64,000 nucleotides of DNA from Georgenia yuyongxinii (GCF_006352065.1 NZ_CP040915.1:2046001-2110000); one strand, 5' to 3'. Shown: positions 43,506 to 53,407, counted from the stretch's first letter. Notes: a model not told the origin generated them from the sequence alone. Program-made: numbers and translations.

Positions 43506-46135
43506 CTAGTTGGCGCACCCCACGCCGAGCCCGTTGCCGACGTCGACCTGGGCCGCGCGGGCCCGGCCGAGGTTCCACTCGAGGGCATCGTCGGCGCGGG
43601 TGTCACGCTGCTGCGCGAGGACGCACTGGGCCAGGTTCGCCGGCAGTCCCTCGGCGATCACCGGTGTGGCGTCGGGACCCAGCGTGGCGAGGTAGGCCGT
43701 GTCGATCTTGCCGGTCTCCTCGAACCGCTCGATGTTCTTCGACGCCACCCAGGCCTCCGGGTTGGCGAGCCCGACGGCCAGCAGCAGCGCCGCTCCCGAG
43801 GCGAGCGCGGCCCGCGGGAGCCACCGCCCCGACCACCGCACACCGGCGAGGATCACCAGCACCACGAGCAGGCCCAGCCACAGCTCGAACGCGTCCACGA
43901 GCACCCGCAGCACCGTGTACCCGAACGCCTGCTGGTAGACGGCCATCCGGAACAGGGCGGAGGCGACGACCCCCAGCGTGAGCAGGCACAGCAGACCCAG
44001 GGCGATACGGAGCAGCAGCCGGTCCCGGCTCGTGCGCTGCGGCGCCTTGCGGACCGCGAGGGCGATCGTGGCCAGGGTGAGGATGGTGGCCACGGTCAGC
44101 TGCCCGAAGCCCTGGTGGACGTAGTCGGCGTAGCTCATGCCGGTGGTACGCAGCACGTAGCTGTGCCCGCCCCACATCGGAGCGGCCTGCGCCACCCCGA
44201 AAGCCACGAACACGGCGATGACGATGCCGACCGGGACCAGCCACTCCCAGGCCCGTGCCACCGGGCGGGCTGCCGGCAGGGCCAGGGCCTCGACCTTGGG
44301 CGGGTTCAGCGCCAGGTAGCAGCCGGCGAGGACGACACCGCCGACCAGGACGAACACGAAGGACCGCAGGATCAGGGAGTCCCAGGCCAGGTCGGGGACG
44401 AGGCGGGAGACCCAGGAGCCGAAGACGGCGTCGCCGGAGGCGAACAGGCCGCCGAACACCACGAGCGCGACGAGCGAGATCGCGGCGGTGCGCAGGACGG
44501 GCCAGAGCAGCCGGTGGCTGCTTGTCGCCGAGATGGTCCGCCCGAGCAGCGGCAGGCCGCGAATGGCCGAGAGCACCCAGGCCGCGGCGGCGCCCGCCAT
44601 CGGGACGAGGGTGCGGGCGCCGGTGAGGGCGGTGGTGACCAAGACGGCCACCACGAGCAGGGCGAGGACCGCCAGCCACTCGGCGGCGCGCAGGACCAGC
44701 AGCGCGCCGAGCCCGAGGCAGAGGGCCGCAGAGAAGAGTGTCCAGGGCCGTCGACGCAGGAGGGCGGTGCGCCAGACCAGGGCGCCGGCGAGCAGCAGCA
44801 CCATGAGTGTGCCGAGCCCGAGGTTGCGCTCGGGCAGCACGAGGGCGGCGACAACCCCGAGGGCGAGCGAGCCGAAGAGGGCCAGCGGTGCGGTGGCCGG
44901 CTCGCGTGCGGGCCACAGACCGACGAAGAGGGACTCGACGAAGCTCGCGGCTGCGGGTGTCGACATGGCCGGGGCCGCCGTGGTGCTCGGGCCGGCTGTG
45001 GAGAGCGCCGATGCGGCCGACTGACCGGGCGGCCCGGGTGGGGGCGCCGGAGTGGCGGTGGACATGATGGGCTCCTCGATGCTGGGACTGGGGGCGGGGG
45101 CGGCGGGTGACCGCGCCGGCACGCCGGGGTTCCGGGGAAGTACGGCGCGGATGCGGGCGCCAGGTGCGCCGTCCGAGGTCGGGACCACGGCGATCGAGCC
45201 GCCGTGGAGGTCGCAGACCCAGCTGGCGATGGCCAGGCCCAGGCCGGTCCCGCCGCCGCCCTCGCCAGCGGTCCAGTAGCGGGTGAAGATCTGCTGGGCG
45301 CGGTCGGGTGGGATGCCCGGGCCCTGGTCGGCGACCTCGAGGGCCCAGTGGTCCGGGCCGTCGGCCGCGGTCCGGACGGTCACCTCGCCGCCGGCCGGCG
45401 TGTGCCGGATGGCGTTGTCCAGGAGGTTGGCGACCACCTGCGCGAGGCGGCCCGGGTCCGCGGTGACGACCAGTCCCGGCGCGACGTCGGTGACCAGCCC
45501 GACCCCGCGGGCACCTACCGACGCCTCCGCGACGGCCCGGTCGACCAGCTCGCCGACGTCGACGGGGCCGAGCCGCAACCGGTCCGCGCCGTCCTCGACA
45601 CGGCTGAGGTCGAGCAGGTCGCCCACGAGGTCGCTCAGCCGCTCGGACTGGGCCAGGGCGGCACGCAAGGTCGCCTCGTCCGGATGGGTGACGCCGTCGG
45701 CCAGGTTCTCCAGGAGGGCCTGCTGCGCCGCGAGCGGGGTGCGCAGCTCGTGCGAGACGGTGGCGACGAGCTGGCGGCGTTGCTGGTCGGCCGTACCGAG
45801 ATCGGCGGCCATCGTGTTGAAGGCCCGGGCGAGGCGGCCCACCTCGTCGGTGGAGGTGGCCGTGACGCGCCGGGAGTAGTCCCCGCGGGCCATCCGCGCG
45901 GCGGCGTCGGTCATCTCCCGCAGCGGCGACGTCATGCCCCGGGCCAGCCACTGGGTGACGGCGAGGGCGGCCGCCACGGTCACCGGGATGCTGAGCCACG
46001 CGGGCACCGAGGCGCGGTCGCCGATCTCGGCCACGAGCGCTGCGGTGACCACGCTCAGGCCGACGAGCAGGCCGAACTTGACCTTGATCGAGCGGATCGC
46101 GTCGAGCGGGCGGTCCAGGTCCGGTCGGTCGGTGC

Positions 46136-46139
<4 letters not shown>
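43506..46139 (-). CDS. Sensor histidine kinase fused to DUF4173-like membrane protein
   Basis: One open frame of 877 residues. Residues 1-330 are a sensor kinase: two membrane segments (about 20-40 and 50-65), HAMP, phosphoacceptor H130 in VSHELRTPL, and an ATPase domain with NLLDNAIRHTP, DQGPGIPPDRAQ and GTGLGLAIA. After a Pro/Ala/Ser linker, residues 359-877 form a polytopic DUF4173-like membrane protein (about a dozen hydrophobic segments, TGMSYADYVHQGFGQL). ATG codon 359 (45065) has GAGGAG 8 nt upstream, so the membrane half could also be made alone (519 residues). The start overlaps the response regulator stop (ATGA). The two halves are normally separate genes. Confidence 0.85.
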
Positions 46140-46825
<686 letters not shown>

Positions 46826-46902
46826 GTTCCGAGCCTAGGAGTGTGCCCGTGGGTGCCTGGGAGGGGACATGTGGAGGTTGTGTGAAGAAGACCGGGCGCC
46901 AG

Positions 46903-46936
46903 CTCGGACCGTGCGCCGACTCGGACCGTGCGCCGA
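46903..46936. repeat. Tandem 17-bp repeat
   Basis: CTCGGACCGTGCGCCGA occurs twice back to back (46903-46919, 46920-46936), with no mismatch. It lies in the intergenic region upstream of the response regulator. Confidence 0.75.
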
Positions 46937-46946
46937 GCGCTGCGCG

Positions 46947-46988
46947 TTGCGGCTCGCGTGGGTGGTCCAACACCCACGCGAGCCGCGA
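46947..46988. terminator. 18-bp hairpin in the intergenic repeat region
   Basis: 46949-46964 and 46971-46986 form a perfect 16-bp stem with loop GTCCAA, extended by two further pairs. Its right arm is part of the 19-bp repeat array. It could end the fabF transcript, which reads away on the minus strand toward this region. Confidence 0.6.
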
Positions 46989-47040
46989 ACACCCACGCGA
47001 GGCGCGAACACCCGCGGATGGCGCAAACACCCGCCGACGC
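46965..47040. repeat. Four-copy 19-bp tandem repeat, family B
   Basis: Units start at 46965, 46984, 47003 and 47022, exactly 19 nt apart, with consensus CGCGAACACCCACGCGAGG. The period is the same as family A, which also begins CGCGA. No gene covers the array. Confidence 0.75.
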
Positions 47041-47112
47041 GGAGGGCGCACACTCCCGCGACGTCGCGCTGGTCGCGACCACCCCGTGCTGCATGGCCGC
47101 TCCGAGCGCGGG

Positions 47113-48354
47113 TCAGGCGGAGCGGATCACCAGCGCCACGTTGTGGCCGCCGAAGCCGAATGCGTTGTTGACCGCCGCGATGTCGCCGCTGTGCAGCTCG
47201 CGCGGGGTGTCGCGGACCAGGTCGATGTCGATGCCGTCCTGGATCTGGGCGACGTTGATGGTCGGCGGTGCGAGGTGCTCCCGCACGGCCAGCACGGTGA
47301 AGACGGTCTCGAGGGCGCCGGCGCCGCCGAGCAGGTGCCCGGTCATCGACTTGGTCGCCGAGATCGTGGCGCCGTCGGCGGCGTCGCCCAGGGTGCGGCG
47401 GATCGCGGCTGCCTCCACGCCGTCGCCGGCGGGGGTGGAGGTGGCGTGGGCGTTGACGTGGACCACGTCCGCGGTGGACAGGTCCGCATCGGCCAGGCTG
47501 ATGCGCATGGCCCGCTCCTGCCCGGCGCCGGTCGGGTCGGGCGGGGCGATGTCGAAGGCGTCGGCGGTCATGCCCACGCCGGCGACGACGGCGTGCACGG
47601 TGGCGCCGCGGGCGGCGGCGTGCTCGGCGGACTCCAGGACCACGATGCCGGCGCCCTCGCCCATGACGAACCCGTCACGGTCGACGTCGTAGGGCCGCGA
47701 GGCGGCGGCGGGGTCGTCGTTGCGGGTCGAAAGCGCCTGCATCTTTGCGAAGGAGGCCAGCGGGAGGGGGTGGATCGCCGCCTCGGTGCCGCCGGCGATG
47801 ACGACGTCGGCGCGGCCGGAGCGGATCATCTCCACGCCGTAGCCGATGGCCTCCGCACCGGAGGCGCAGGCGGAGATCGGGGCGTGCGCGCCGGCCTTCG
47901 CGCCGAAGTAGACGGAGACGTTGGCGGCGGGGGAGTTGGCCATGAGCATCGGCACGGTCAGCGGGAGGACGCGGCGGGCGCCCTTCTCCTTGACGGTGTC
48001 CCACGCGGTCAGCGTGGTCCAGATGCCGCCGATCCCGGACCCGATGACGACGCCGAGCCGTTCGCCGTCGACCTCGGGGGTGCCGGCGTCAGCCCAGGCC
48101 TCGCGGGCGGCGACCATGGCGTACTGCGCCGAGGGGTCGAGCCGGCGGGTCTCCTGACGGGTGAGGACCGTGTCCGGGGTGACGGCGAGCTGGGCCGCGA
48201 AGTTCACCGGGATCTCGTAGGTCTCGGCCCAGTCGTTGTCCAGCGTCCGCACGCCGGAGCGTCCGGCGAGGGCCGCCTCCCACGTCGATGCGACGTCACC
48301 CCCCAGGGGGTTGGTGGTACCCAGACCGGTGATGACGACGGACGGGCGTGCCAT
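47113..48354 (-). CDS. fabF: Beta-ketoacyl-ACP synthase II
   Basis: A 413-residue condensing enzyme that elongates acyl-ACP with malonyl-ACP in type II fatty acid synthesis. The catalytic triad is C163 (SACASGAEA), H303 (NAHATSTP) and H340 (SMTGHLLGGAG), with a C-terminal GFGGHN. It is last in the cluster fabD-fabH-acpP-fabF. The start is the ATG at 48354 with AGGAGC 8 nt upstream. The longer frame upstream is not supported. Confidence 0.96.
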   Translation of the reverse strand: MARPSVVITGLGTTNPLGGDVASTWEAALAGRSGVRTLDNDWAETYEIPVNFAAQLAVTPDTVLTRQETRRLDPSAQYAMVAAREAWADAGTPEVDGERLGVVIGSGIGGIWTTLTAWDTVKEKGARRVLPLTVPMLMANSPAANVSVYFGAKAGAHAPISACASGAEAIGYGVEMIRSGRADVVIAGGTEAAIHPLPLASFAKMQALSTRNDDPAAASRPYDVDRDGFVMGEGAGIVVLESAEHAAARGATVHAVVAGVGMTADAFDIAPPDPTGAGQERAMRISLADADLSTADVVHVNAHATSTPAGDGVEAAAIRRTLGDAADGATISATKSMTGHLLGGAGALETVFTVLAVREHLAPPTINVAQIQDGIDIDLVRDTPRELHSGDIAAVNNAFGFGGHNVALVIRSA

Positions 48355-48507
48355 GAGCTGCTCCTGGTCTCTCGGTGCCGGGCTTCCGGCGGGAGGGCGG
48401 ACGCGCCGCGCCCGGAATGACCGGGCGCGGCGCGGGTCGTGCGGGGCCGCGCAGGCACGCCGCAAGGGCACGCCGCGCAGATCACGCGGGAGGCCCGCGC
48501 GACGGCG

Positions 48508-48759
48508 TCAGGCGGTCTGCGCGCCGTTGATGTAGTTGACGGCGTCCTGGACGGTCTTCAGGTTGCCGACCTCCTCGTCCGGGATGCGCACCTCGAACTT
48601 CTCCTCGGCGAGTGTGGCGATCGTCATCATCGAGAGGGAGTCGACGTCGAGGTCGTCGGTGAAGGACTTCTCGGCGGTGACGGACTCGGTGGGCAGCCCC
48701 GTCTCCTCGTTGACGATCTCGGCCAGGCCGGCAAGGATCTCCTGCTCGCTGAAAGCCAT
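48508..48759 (-). CDS. acpP: Acyl carrier protein
   Basis: An 83-residue acidic helical carrier. The phosphopantetheine attachment serine is S41 in DDLDVDSLSMM. GGAGAC lies 6 nt before the ATG at 48759; an ATG four codons upstream (48771) is the alternative. It sits between fabH and fabF in the fatty acid synthesis cluster. Confidence 0.96.
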   Translation of the reverse strand: MAFSEQEILAGLAEIVNEETGLPTESVTAEKSFTDDLDVDSLSMMTIATLAEEKFEVRIPDEEVGNLKTVQDAVNYINGAQTA

Positions 48760-48877
48760 GGGTGTCTCCATTTCGTTGGTGTGTCGAACTCTGTGTCGGT
48801 TGACAGTCTCGTACCGGCGGGGCGTACGGACCAGGGCGGGAAAGCGCCGTGGTGACGGTACCCGCCCGCGGCTTCCG

Positions 48878-49894
48878 TTACGGCAGCACCACGACCTGCG
48901 CAGCGTAGGCGAGGCCTGCGCCGAAGCCGATCTGCAGGGCGATGTCGCCGCTCTTGGCCTGGCCCTCGCGCAGCAGCCGCTCGGTGGCCAGCGGGATGGA
49001 CGCCGCGGAGGTGTTCCCGGTCTCGGCGATGTCCCGGGCGACGACCACGTCCTCGCGCAGCCCGAGGTACTTCACCATGTGGTCGATGATGCGCATGTTC
49101 GCCTGGTGGGGGAGGAACACGTCGATGTCCTCCGGCTTGAGGCCGGCGGCCTCGATGGCCTGCTTGGCCACCGGCGTCATCTGGAAGACCGCCCACTTGT
49201 ACACGGACGGGCCCTCCTGGCGCAGGGTGGGCCACTCCACCTCCGCGCCCGGCTCGGCGTTGCGGTAGTCGAGCCAGGAGTGGGTCTGGCCGATGACCTT
49301 GGCGGCGGAGCCGTCCGAGCCCCACACCGTCCGGCCGATGCCCGGCGCGTCGGAGGGGCCGACGACGGCGGCACCGGCGCCGTCGCCCAGCAGGAAGCTG
49401 ATCGAGCGGTCGGTGGGGTCGATGAAGTCGGACATCTTCTCCACGCCGACGACGAGCACGTGCCGGGCCGTCCCGGCGCGCACGAGCGCGTCGGCCTGGG
49501 CAATGCCGTAGGCGTAGCCGGCGCAGGCGGCGGAGATGTCGTAGGCGGCGGCGGGGTTGGCGCCGATCCGGTCGGCGAGGACCGCGGCCAGGGACGGAGT
49601 CTGCTCGAACCATGTGACGGTGCCCACGATGACGGCGTCCACCTCGGCGCCGGTGATCCCGGCGGCCTCGAGCGCGGCGTTCGCGGCGCCCTCGGCCAGA
49701 TCGACGACGGTGGTCTCCTCGGCGGCACGACGGCGCGAGACGATGCCGGTGCGCTGGCGGATCCACTCGTCGGAGGAGTTGATCGGCCCCGCGATGTCGT
49801 CGTTGAGGACGACGTTCTCGCCGCGGACGCCGCCGACGCCGAGGATGCGGGCGTGGCGGACGGGCTGGGCGGCGAGCAGGGCGGGGCGGGTCAT
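48878..49894 (-). CDS. fabH: Beta-ketoacyl-ACP synthase III
   Basis: A 338-residue enzyme that starts fatty acid chains by condensing acyl-CoA with malonyl-ACP. The catalytic residues are C124 (DISAACAGYAYG), His in FLPHQANMRI and Asn in ETGNTSAASIP. In Actinobacteria this enzyme sets branched-chain primer use. The ATG overlaps the fabD stop by 4 nt, so the longer open frame is not used. Confidence 0.96.
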   Translation of the reverse strand: MTRPALLAAQPVRHARILGVGGVRGENVVLNDDIAGPINSSDEWIRQRTGIVSRRRAAEETTVVDLAEGAANAALEAAGITGAEVDAVIVGTVTWFEQTPSLAAVLADRIGANPAAAYDISAACAGYAYGIAQADALVRAGTARHVLVVGVEKMSDFIDPTDRSISFLLGDGAGAAVVGPSDAPGIGRTVWGSDGSAAKVIGQTHSWLDYRNAEPGAEVEWPTLRQEGPSVYKWAVFQMTPVAKQAIEAAGLKPEDIDVFLPHQANMRIIDHMVKYLGLREDVVVARDIAETGNTSAASIPLATERLLREGQAKSGDIALQIGFGAGLAYAAQVVVLP

Positions 49895-50820
49895 CGGGTT
49901 CCTCCGTGGCGGGTCATCAGCTCGCGGGCTGCGGGCAGGTCGTCGGGGCTCTTGATCGCCACGGTCTCGACCCCTGGCAGAGTACGCCGCGCCAGCCCGG
50001 TCAGGACGCCGCCGGGGCACAGCTCCACCGCGCCGGTGACCCCGAGGGCAAGCATCTGCTCGCAGCACAGGTCCCACCGCACGGGGCTGGCGACCTGGTT
50101 GATCAGGCGCGTCAGCACCTCTGGTCCGGAGGCGACCGGGGTGCCGTCCGCGTTGGAGAGAAGGGTCACGGTGGGCTCGCCCGGGGTGAGCGTCACGGCG
50201 ACCTCGCGCACGTGGGCGACGGCGGGGGCCATGTGCTCGGTGTGGAACGCACCGGCGACCTGCAGCGGGATCACCCGAGCGCGGGCGGGCGGGTCGGCGG
50301 CGAGGGCGGCGAGCTGCTCGAGGGTCCCAGCCGCGACCACCTGGCCGCCGCCGTTGACGTTGGCGGCGGTCAGGTGCTGCCGGGCGAGCGCCGCGGCCAC
50401 CTCCTCCGGATTCCCCCCGACGACAGCGGTCATGCCGGTCGGGCGCGCGGCGGCGGCGTCGGCCATGGCACGGCCGCGCTCGCGCACGAGGACCAGCGCG
50501 TCCTCGTCGCTGAGGACACCGGCGATCGCGGCGGCCGCCAGCTCACCCACGGAGTGACCCGCGGTGACGTCGGGACCGGGGGCTCCGCCGTCGAGCAGGA
50601 GGGCGTGGAAGGACAGCAGCGAGGCCGCGGTCAGCAGCGGCTGCGCGACGCGGGTGTCCTTGATGGTCTCCGCGTCGGCGGTGGTGCCGAGGGCGACGAG
50701 GTCAAGCTCGGTGACGGCGGCGTAGGACTCCAGGCGCTCGCGCAGGACCGGCTCATCGAGCCAGGGGGCGAGCATGCCGGGGGTCTGGGCGCCCTGTCCA
50801 GGGCACAGGAGGGCAAGCAC
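49891..50820 (-). CDS. fabD: Malonyl-CoA:ACP transacylase
   Basis: A 309-residue enzyme that loads malonyl groups on ACP. The nucleophile is S90 in the GHSVGEL motif, CPGQGAQ lies near the N-terminus, and the catalytic His is in AGAFHTEHM. It is the first gene of the fab cluster, starting at GTG with only a weak Shine-Dalgarno. The upstream region holds the candidate FasR operator (50889-50905) and a 15-bp repeat array. Confidence 0.95.
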   Translation of the reverse strand: MLALLCPGQGAQTPGMLAPWLDEPVLRERLESYAAVTELDLVALGTTADAETIKDTRVAQPLLTAASLLSFHALLLDGGAPGPDVTAGHSVGELAAAAIAGVLSDEDALVLVRERGRAMADAAAARPTGMTAVVGGNPEEVAAALARQHLTAANVNGGGQVVAAGTLEQLAALAADPPARARVIPLQVAGAFHTEHMAPAVAHVREVAVTLTPGEPTVTLLSNADGTPVASGPEVLTRLINQVASPVRWDLCCEQMLALGVTGAVELCPGGVLTGLARRTLPGVETVAIKSPDDLPAARELMTRHGGTR

Positions 50821-50888
50821 CTGTCCACTCTGCCAACCGCGACCGCGCAGCCCGCGCCTACGACGCCTACCAACTCGGGCGGGGCCGG

Positions 50889-50905
50889 TTGTCGGAAACC
50901 TACAA
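50889..50905. promoter_or_regulatory. Candidate FasR operator upstream of fabD
   Basis: TTGTCGGAAACCTACAA is an imperfect 17-bp palindrome (TTGTsGG/CCTACAA). It matches 14 of 17 bases of a site upstream of the adjacent fasR-like gene (52270-52286). It lies about 70-85 nt before the fabD GTG, a position that suits an activator. Confidence 0.6.
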
Positions 50906-50965
50906 ACCTGTGAGGGGCGTCTCGTCGATCGCGTGGGTGAGTGGGTCGCGTCGGCGGCCTCGACC

Positions 50966-51040
50966 TGCGGTGAGGCGACCTGCTGTCGGGCGACCTGGGG
51001 TCAGGCGACCGGCTGTCGGGCGAGCTGCGGCCCGTCGACC
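50966..51040. repeat. Five-copy 15-bp tandem repeat before fabD
   Basis: Consecutive 15-mers start at 50966, 50981, 50996, 51011 and 51026, most ending GGCGACC. A further degenerate unit may precede at 50951. The array fills the space between the fasR stop codon and the fabD promoter region. Confidence 0.7.
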
Positions 51041-52237
51041 TCAGACGCCGCTGTGCCGGGCGGCCGTCTCCGCCAGCCGCCCGACGGCGAGGGCCACCTG
51101 GAGCACGAAGCCTTCGCGCGCGTCGGTGGGGTCCCACCCGACCACCTGCCCGATGCGACGCAGCCGGTAGCGCACGGTGTTGGGGTGGACGTACAGCGCG
51201 CGGGCGGCACCCTCGAGGGATCGGCCTTGGGCCAGGTACTCCTCGAGGGTCTGCACCAAGGTGGTGCCACCCGCGACGAGGGGCTTGTAGAGCTCCTCCA
51301 CCAGGGTGCGCCGGGCCAGCGGGTCACCGTTGAGCATGCGCTCGGGCAGCAGGTCGTCCGCGACCACCGGGCGGGGTGCCGCCTGCCAGGCGTGCACGGC
51401 CAGGAGCCCGGCGACGGCGGCACGGGCGGAACGGCCGGCGTCGCCGACGTCGCGCACCTCGGGGCCCAGGACCACCGGGCCCTGCCCGAACCTGGGGAGG
51501 ATCGAGTCGACCGCCGCGCGCAGGTTCCCCTCCCCGCCGAGGACGACCACGAGCCGGTCCCCCTGGATGCCGACCAGGGCGTCCTCGGCGGCACGTCGGC
51601 AGGCGCGGCGCACGTCGGCGGTCCGCCGTTCGTCCATCTGGCCCGGGGCCCGGCCGACCATGACCAGGGTGGCGCCACGGCCGGACCACCCCAGGGCGGT
51701 GATGCGCGAGCGCAACGACTCGTCGGAGACCCCCCGCACGAGCGAGTCGACCACCAGCGCCTCGAGGCGGGCGTCCCAGGCGCCGCGCGTCTCGGCGGCA
51801 CGGGCGTAGACCTCGGCCGCGGAGAAGGCCACCTCGCGCGAGTAGAGGAGGACGGCGTCGCGCAGGTCCCGCTGCTGGCCGGGCTCGGCGAGCTGGACGG
51901 CGTTGTCCTCGACCACCTCGACCACGATGCGGACCAGCTGGAGGGTGTGCTGGAGGGAGATCGACCGGGTCAGCTCCGGCGGCGCGGCCCGGAAGATCTC
52001 CTGGGCGTTGTACGAGCCGTTGGCGGGCTCTTCGTACCAGGAGATGAAGGCGGCGATACCGGCCTGCGCGACCAGCCCGATCCAGGAGCGGTCCTCGGCG
52101 GCGAGATCGCGATACCAGTCCAGCTCCGCGTCGAGCCGCTTGAGGGCGGCGGCGGTGAGCATGTCGGTGCCGCCGCGCAGGCGCCGGACGACGTCCGAGC
52201 TGCCTTCCTCGCGGCCGGCGCGTTCGCTCACGGTCAC
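51041..52237 (-). CDS. fasR: PucR/CdaR-type regulator, FasR-like
   Basis: About 398 residues. A long N-terminal domain (TMLTAAALKRLDAELDWYRD region onward) and a GGDEF-like middle precede a C-terminal PucR helix-turn-helix (LEGAARALYVHPNTVRYRLR, RIGQVVGWDP). In Streptomyces coelicolor the equivalent protein FasR, encoded directly upstream of fabD-fabH-acpP-fabF, activates this cluster. The gene order here is the same. Start chosen: GTG at 52237, 7 nt after a TATGCT -10 box (52245-52250). The ATG at 52249 overlaps that box. Confidence 0.85.
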   Translation of the reverse strand: MTVSERAGREEGSSDVVRRLRGGTDMLTAAALKRLDAELDWYRDLAAEDRSWIGLVAQAGIAAFISWYEEPANGSYNAQEIFRAAPPELTRSISLQHTLQLVRIVVEVVEDNAVQLAEPGQQRDLRDAVLLYSREVAFSAAEVYARAAETRGAWDARLEALVVDSLVRGVSDESLRSRITALGWSGRGATLVMVGRAPGQMDERRTADVRRACRRAAEDALVGIQGDRLVVVLGGEGNLRAAVDSILPRFGQGPVVLGPEVRDVGDAGRSARAAVAGLLAVHAWQAAPRPVVADDLLPERMLNGDPLARRTLVEELYKPLVAGGTTLVQTLEEYLAQGRSLEGAARALYVHPNTVRYRLRRIGQVVGWDPTDAREGFVLQVALAVGRLAETAARHSGV

Positions 52238-52269
52238 AGCGGCGAGCATAGGGCAGCGGCACGCTGACC

Positions 52270-52286
52270 TTGTGGGATGCCTACAA
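52270..52286. promoter_or_regulatory. Candidate FasR operator upstream of fasR
   Basis: TTGTGGGATGCCTACAA is the second copy of the palindrome found upstream of fabD. It lies 33-49 bp upstream of the fasR start, overlapping the -35 region, which suggests autoregulation. Confidence 0.6.
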
Positions 52287-52354
52287 AGTGGGACGCGCCT
52301 CAACTACCGGGAGGCTCCCGGAAGATCACCCGGCGTGAGGAGGACGTACCGGAT

Positions 52355-53047
52355 ATGGTCGTCGGCATGGCTCTCCTCGATCGACTCCGGGCACTGCTGA
52401 CGAGAAAAAAGCCGGGGCACCTCGTGGGCGCCCGGCGTCCCTCGGCAGTGGCGCGGCCCGCCGACGCCATGCAGGAGGACGCGCTGCGTGCCCGGCTGAT
52501 CGAGGACCCCAACGACATCGAGGCGTTCAAGGCGCTGGCGGAGCTCGTGCGGCGCCGCGCCGCGGGAGTCGGGCCGGCCGACCCGCTCACGGCGGAGCAG
52601 CTGCCGCCCGACGTGCGGCGCGCCTCCGACCTGGCCGGGTGGGCTCTCTCTGAGGAGATCGCCGGCAACCCCCGCGCCTGGTACGCCCTCGTCGAGCTCG
52701 GACGCCTCTCGCTGGAGGACGACCACGAGGCGGCCATGCGCCGGCTCAACGGCGCCTGCGAACGCGAGACGACCGGTCGCGCGCTGGCCGAGAGCGTGCG
52801 GATGCTCCGCGAGGCCGGCCTGCCGGGCGAGGGGCTGGGCCTCGGCGTGGGGCACTGGGCCCCGAAGGACCACATCGTCGAGGCGGGTCGCCAGGTGGTG
52901 CTCGCGGCGCTCGAGGCGGACCGCCCGCAGGACGCACGTCGGCACTTGCAGACCCTCGCCGGCGCCAAGGACCACGCCGCGGCGAGTGCCGCGATGGCCG
53001 AGCTCGAGCCCCGGGTCGCGGCTGCCGAGGTCGGCAACGAGGTCTAG
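52355..53047 (+). CDS. Conserved helical hypothetical protein
   Basis: A 230-residue soluble protein, mostly alpha-helical, with TPR-like stretches (DIEAFKALAELVRRRAAG, RAWYALVELGRLSLEDDHEA, AMRRLNGACERETTGRALAE). An actinobacterial protein of similar layout is often found divergent from the fab cluster, but its function is unknown. GAGGAGG lies 11 nt before the ATG at 52355; a second ATG at 52367 is possible. Confidence 0.75.
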   Translation: MVVGMALLDRLRALLTRKKPGHLVGARRPSAVARPADAMQEDALRARLIEDPNDIEAFKALAELVRRRAAGVGPADPLTAEQLPPDVRRASDLAGWALSEEIAGNPRAWYALVELGRLSLEDDHEAAMRRLNGACERETTGRALAESVRMLREAGLPGEGLGLGVGHWAPKDHIVEAGRQVVLAALEADRPQDARRHLQTLAGAKDHAAASAAMAELEPRVAAAEVGNEV

Positions 53048-53068
53048 TTCGCTCGGACCCTCCCCCTC

Positions 53069-53125
53069 GGCGAGACGTCAACTCCTCGGCGAGATGTCAA
53101 CTTCTCCGCCAGATGTCATTCCGCC
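53069..53125 (+). repeat. Three-copy 19-bp tandem repeat, family A
   Basis: Units start at 53069, 53088 and 53107 (19-nt period): GGCGAGACGTCAACTCCTC, GGCGAGATGTCAACTTCTC and CGCCAGATGTCATTCCGCC. Same family as 17788-17825. Confidence 0.7.
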
Positions 53126-53303
53126 GGTGCATCGGCGGATATTCGAGCGGGCGGCGCGTCCGCGCTCTCGCGGGGCTCACGCAGCGTTCTTGTCAATCGC
53201 GGCCGGGAGTTCGGGGGCGAGGGACGCCCGGGGCCGGGGTCTGATCCCCGTCACCAGTTCCCCATCCTTCATTTCCGAGGAATAGAAACCCAGGTGGCCT
53301 GGG
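53126..53303. other. Repeat-rich gap downstream of aceE, no gene
   Basis: The 436-nt gap 53048-53483 holds three repeat arrays and no supportable gene. This middle part shows no clear structure. Confidence 0.5.
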
Positions 53304-53353
53304 CTCTTTCGCGCGAGCGCCCCACCTGCTCTTTCGCGCGCGCGCCCCACCTG
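53304..53353. repeat. Tandem 25-bp repeat
   Basis: Two 25-bp units (53304-53328, 53329-53353) differ at one position. Each contains CTCTTTCGCGCG and GCGCCCCACCTG. Confidence 0.75.
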
Positions 53354-53370
53354 AGGGGAGAATCTGCCGT

Positions 53371-53407
53371 CCGAGATGACATCTCGGTGAGGAGATGACA
53401 TCTCGCG
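53371..53407 (-). repeat. Two-copy 19-bp tandem repeat, family A, inverted
   Basis: On the minus strand the first unit is CGCGAGATGTCATCTCCTC, identical to the copy at 17788. The second is ACCGAGATGTCATCTCGGA. The period is again 19 nt. It faces the array at 53069-53125 across the gap. Confidence 0.7.

Noticed and set aside
46965-47040. CRISPR array
   Set aside because: Units are directly adjacent with a 19-bp period, there are no unique spacers of constant length, and no cas genes are nearby.
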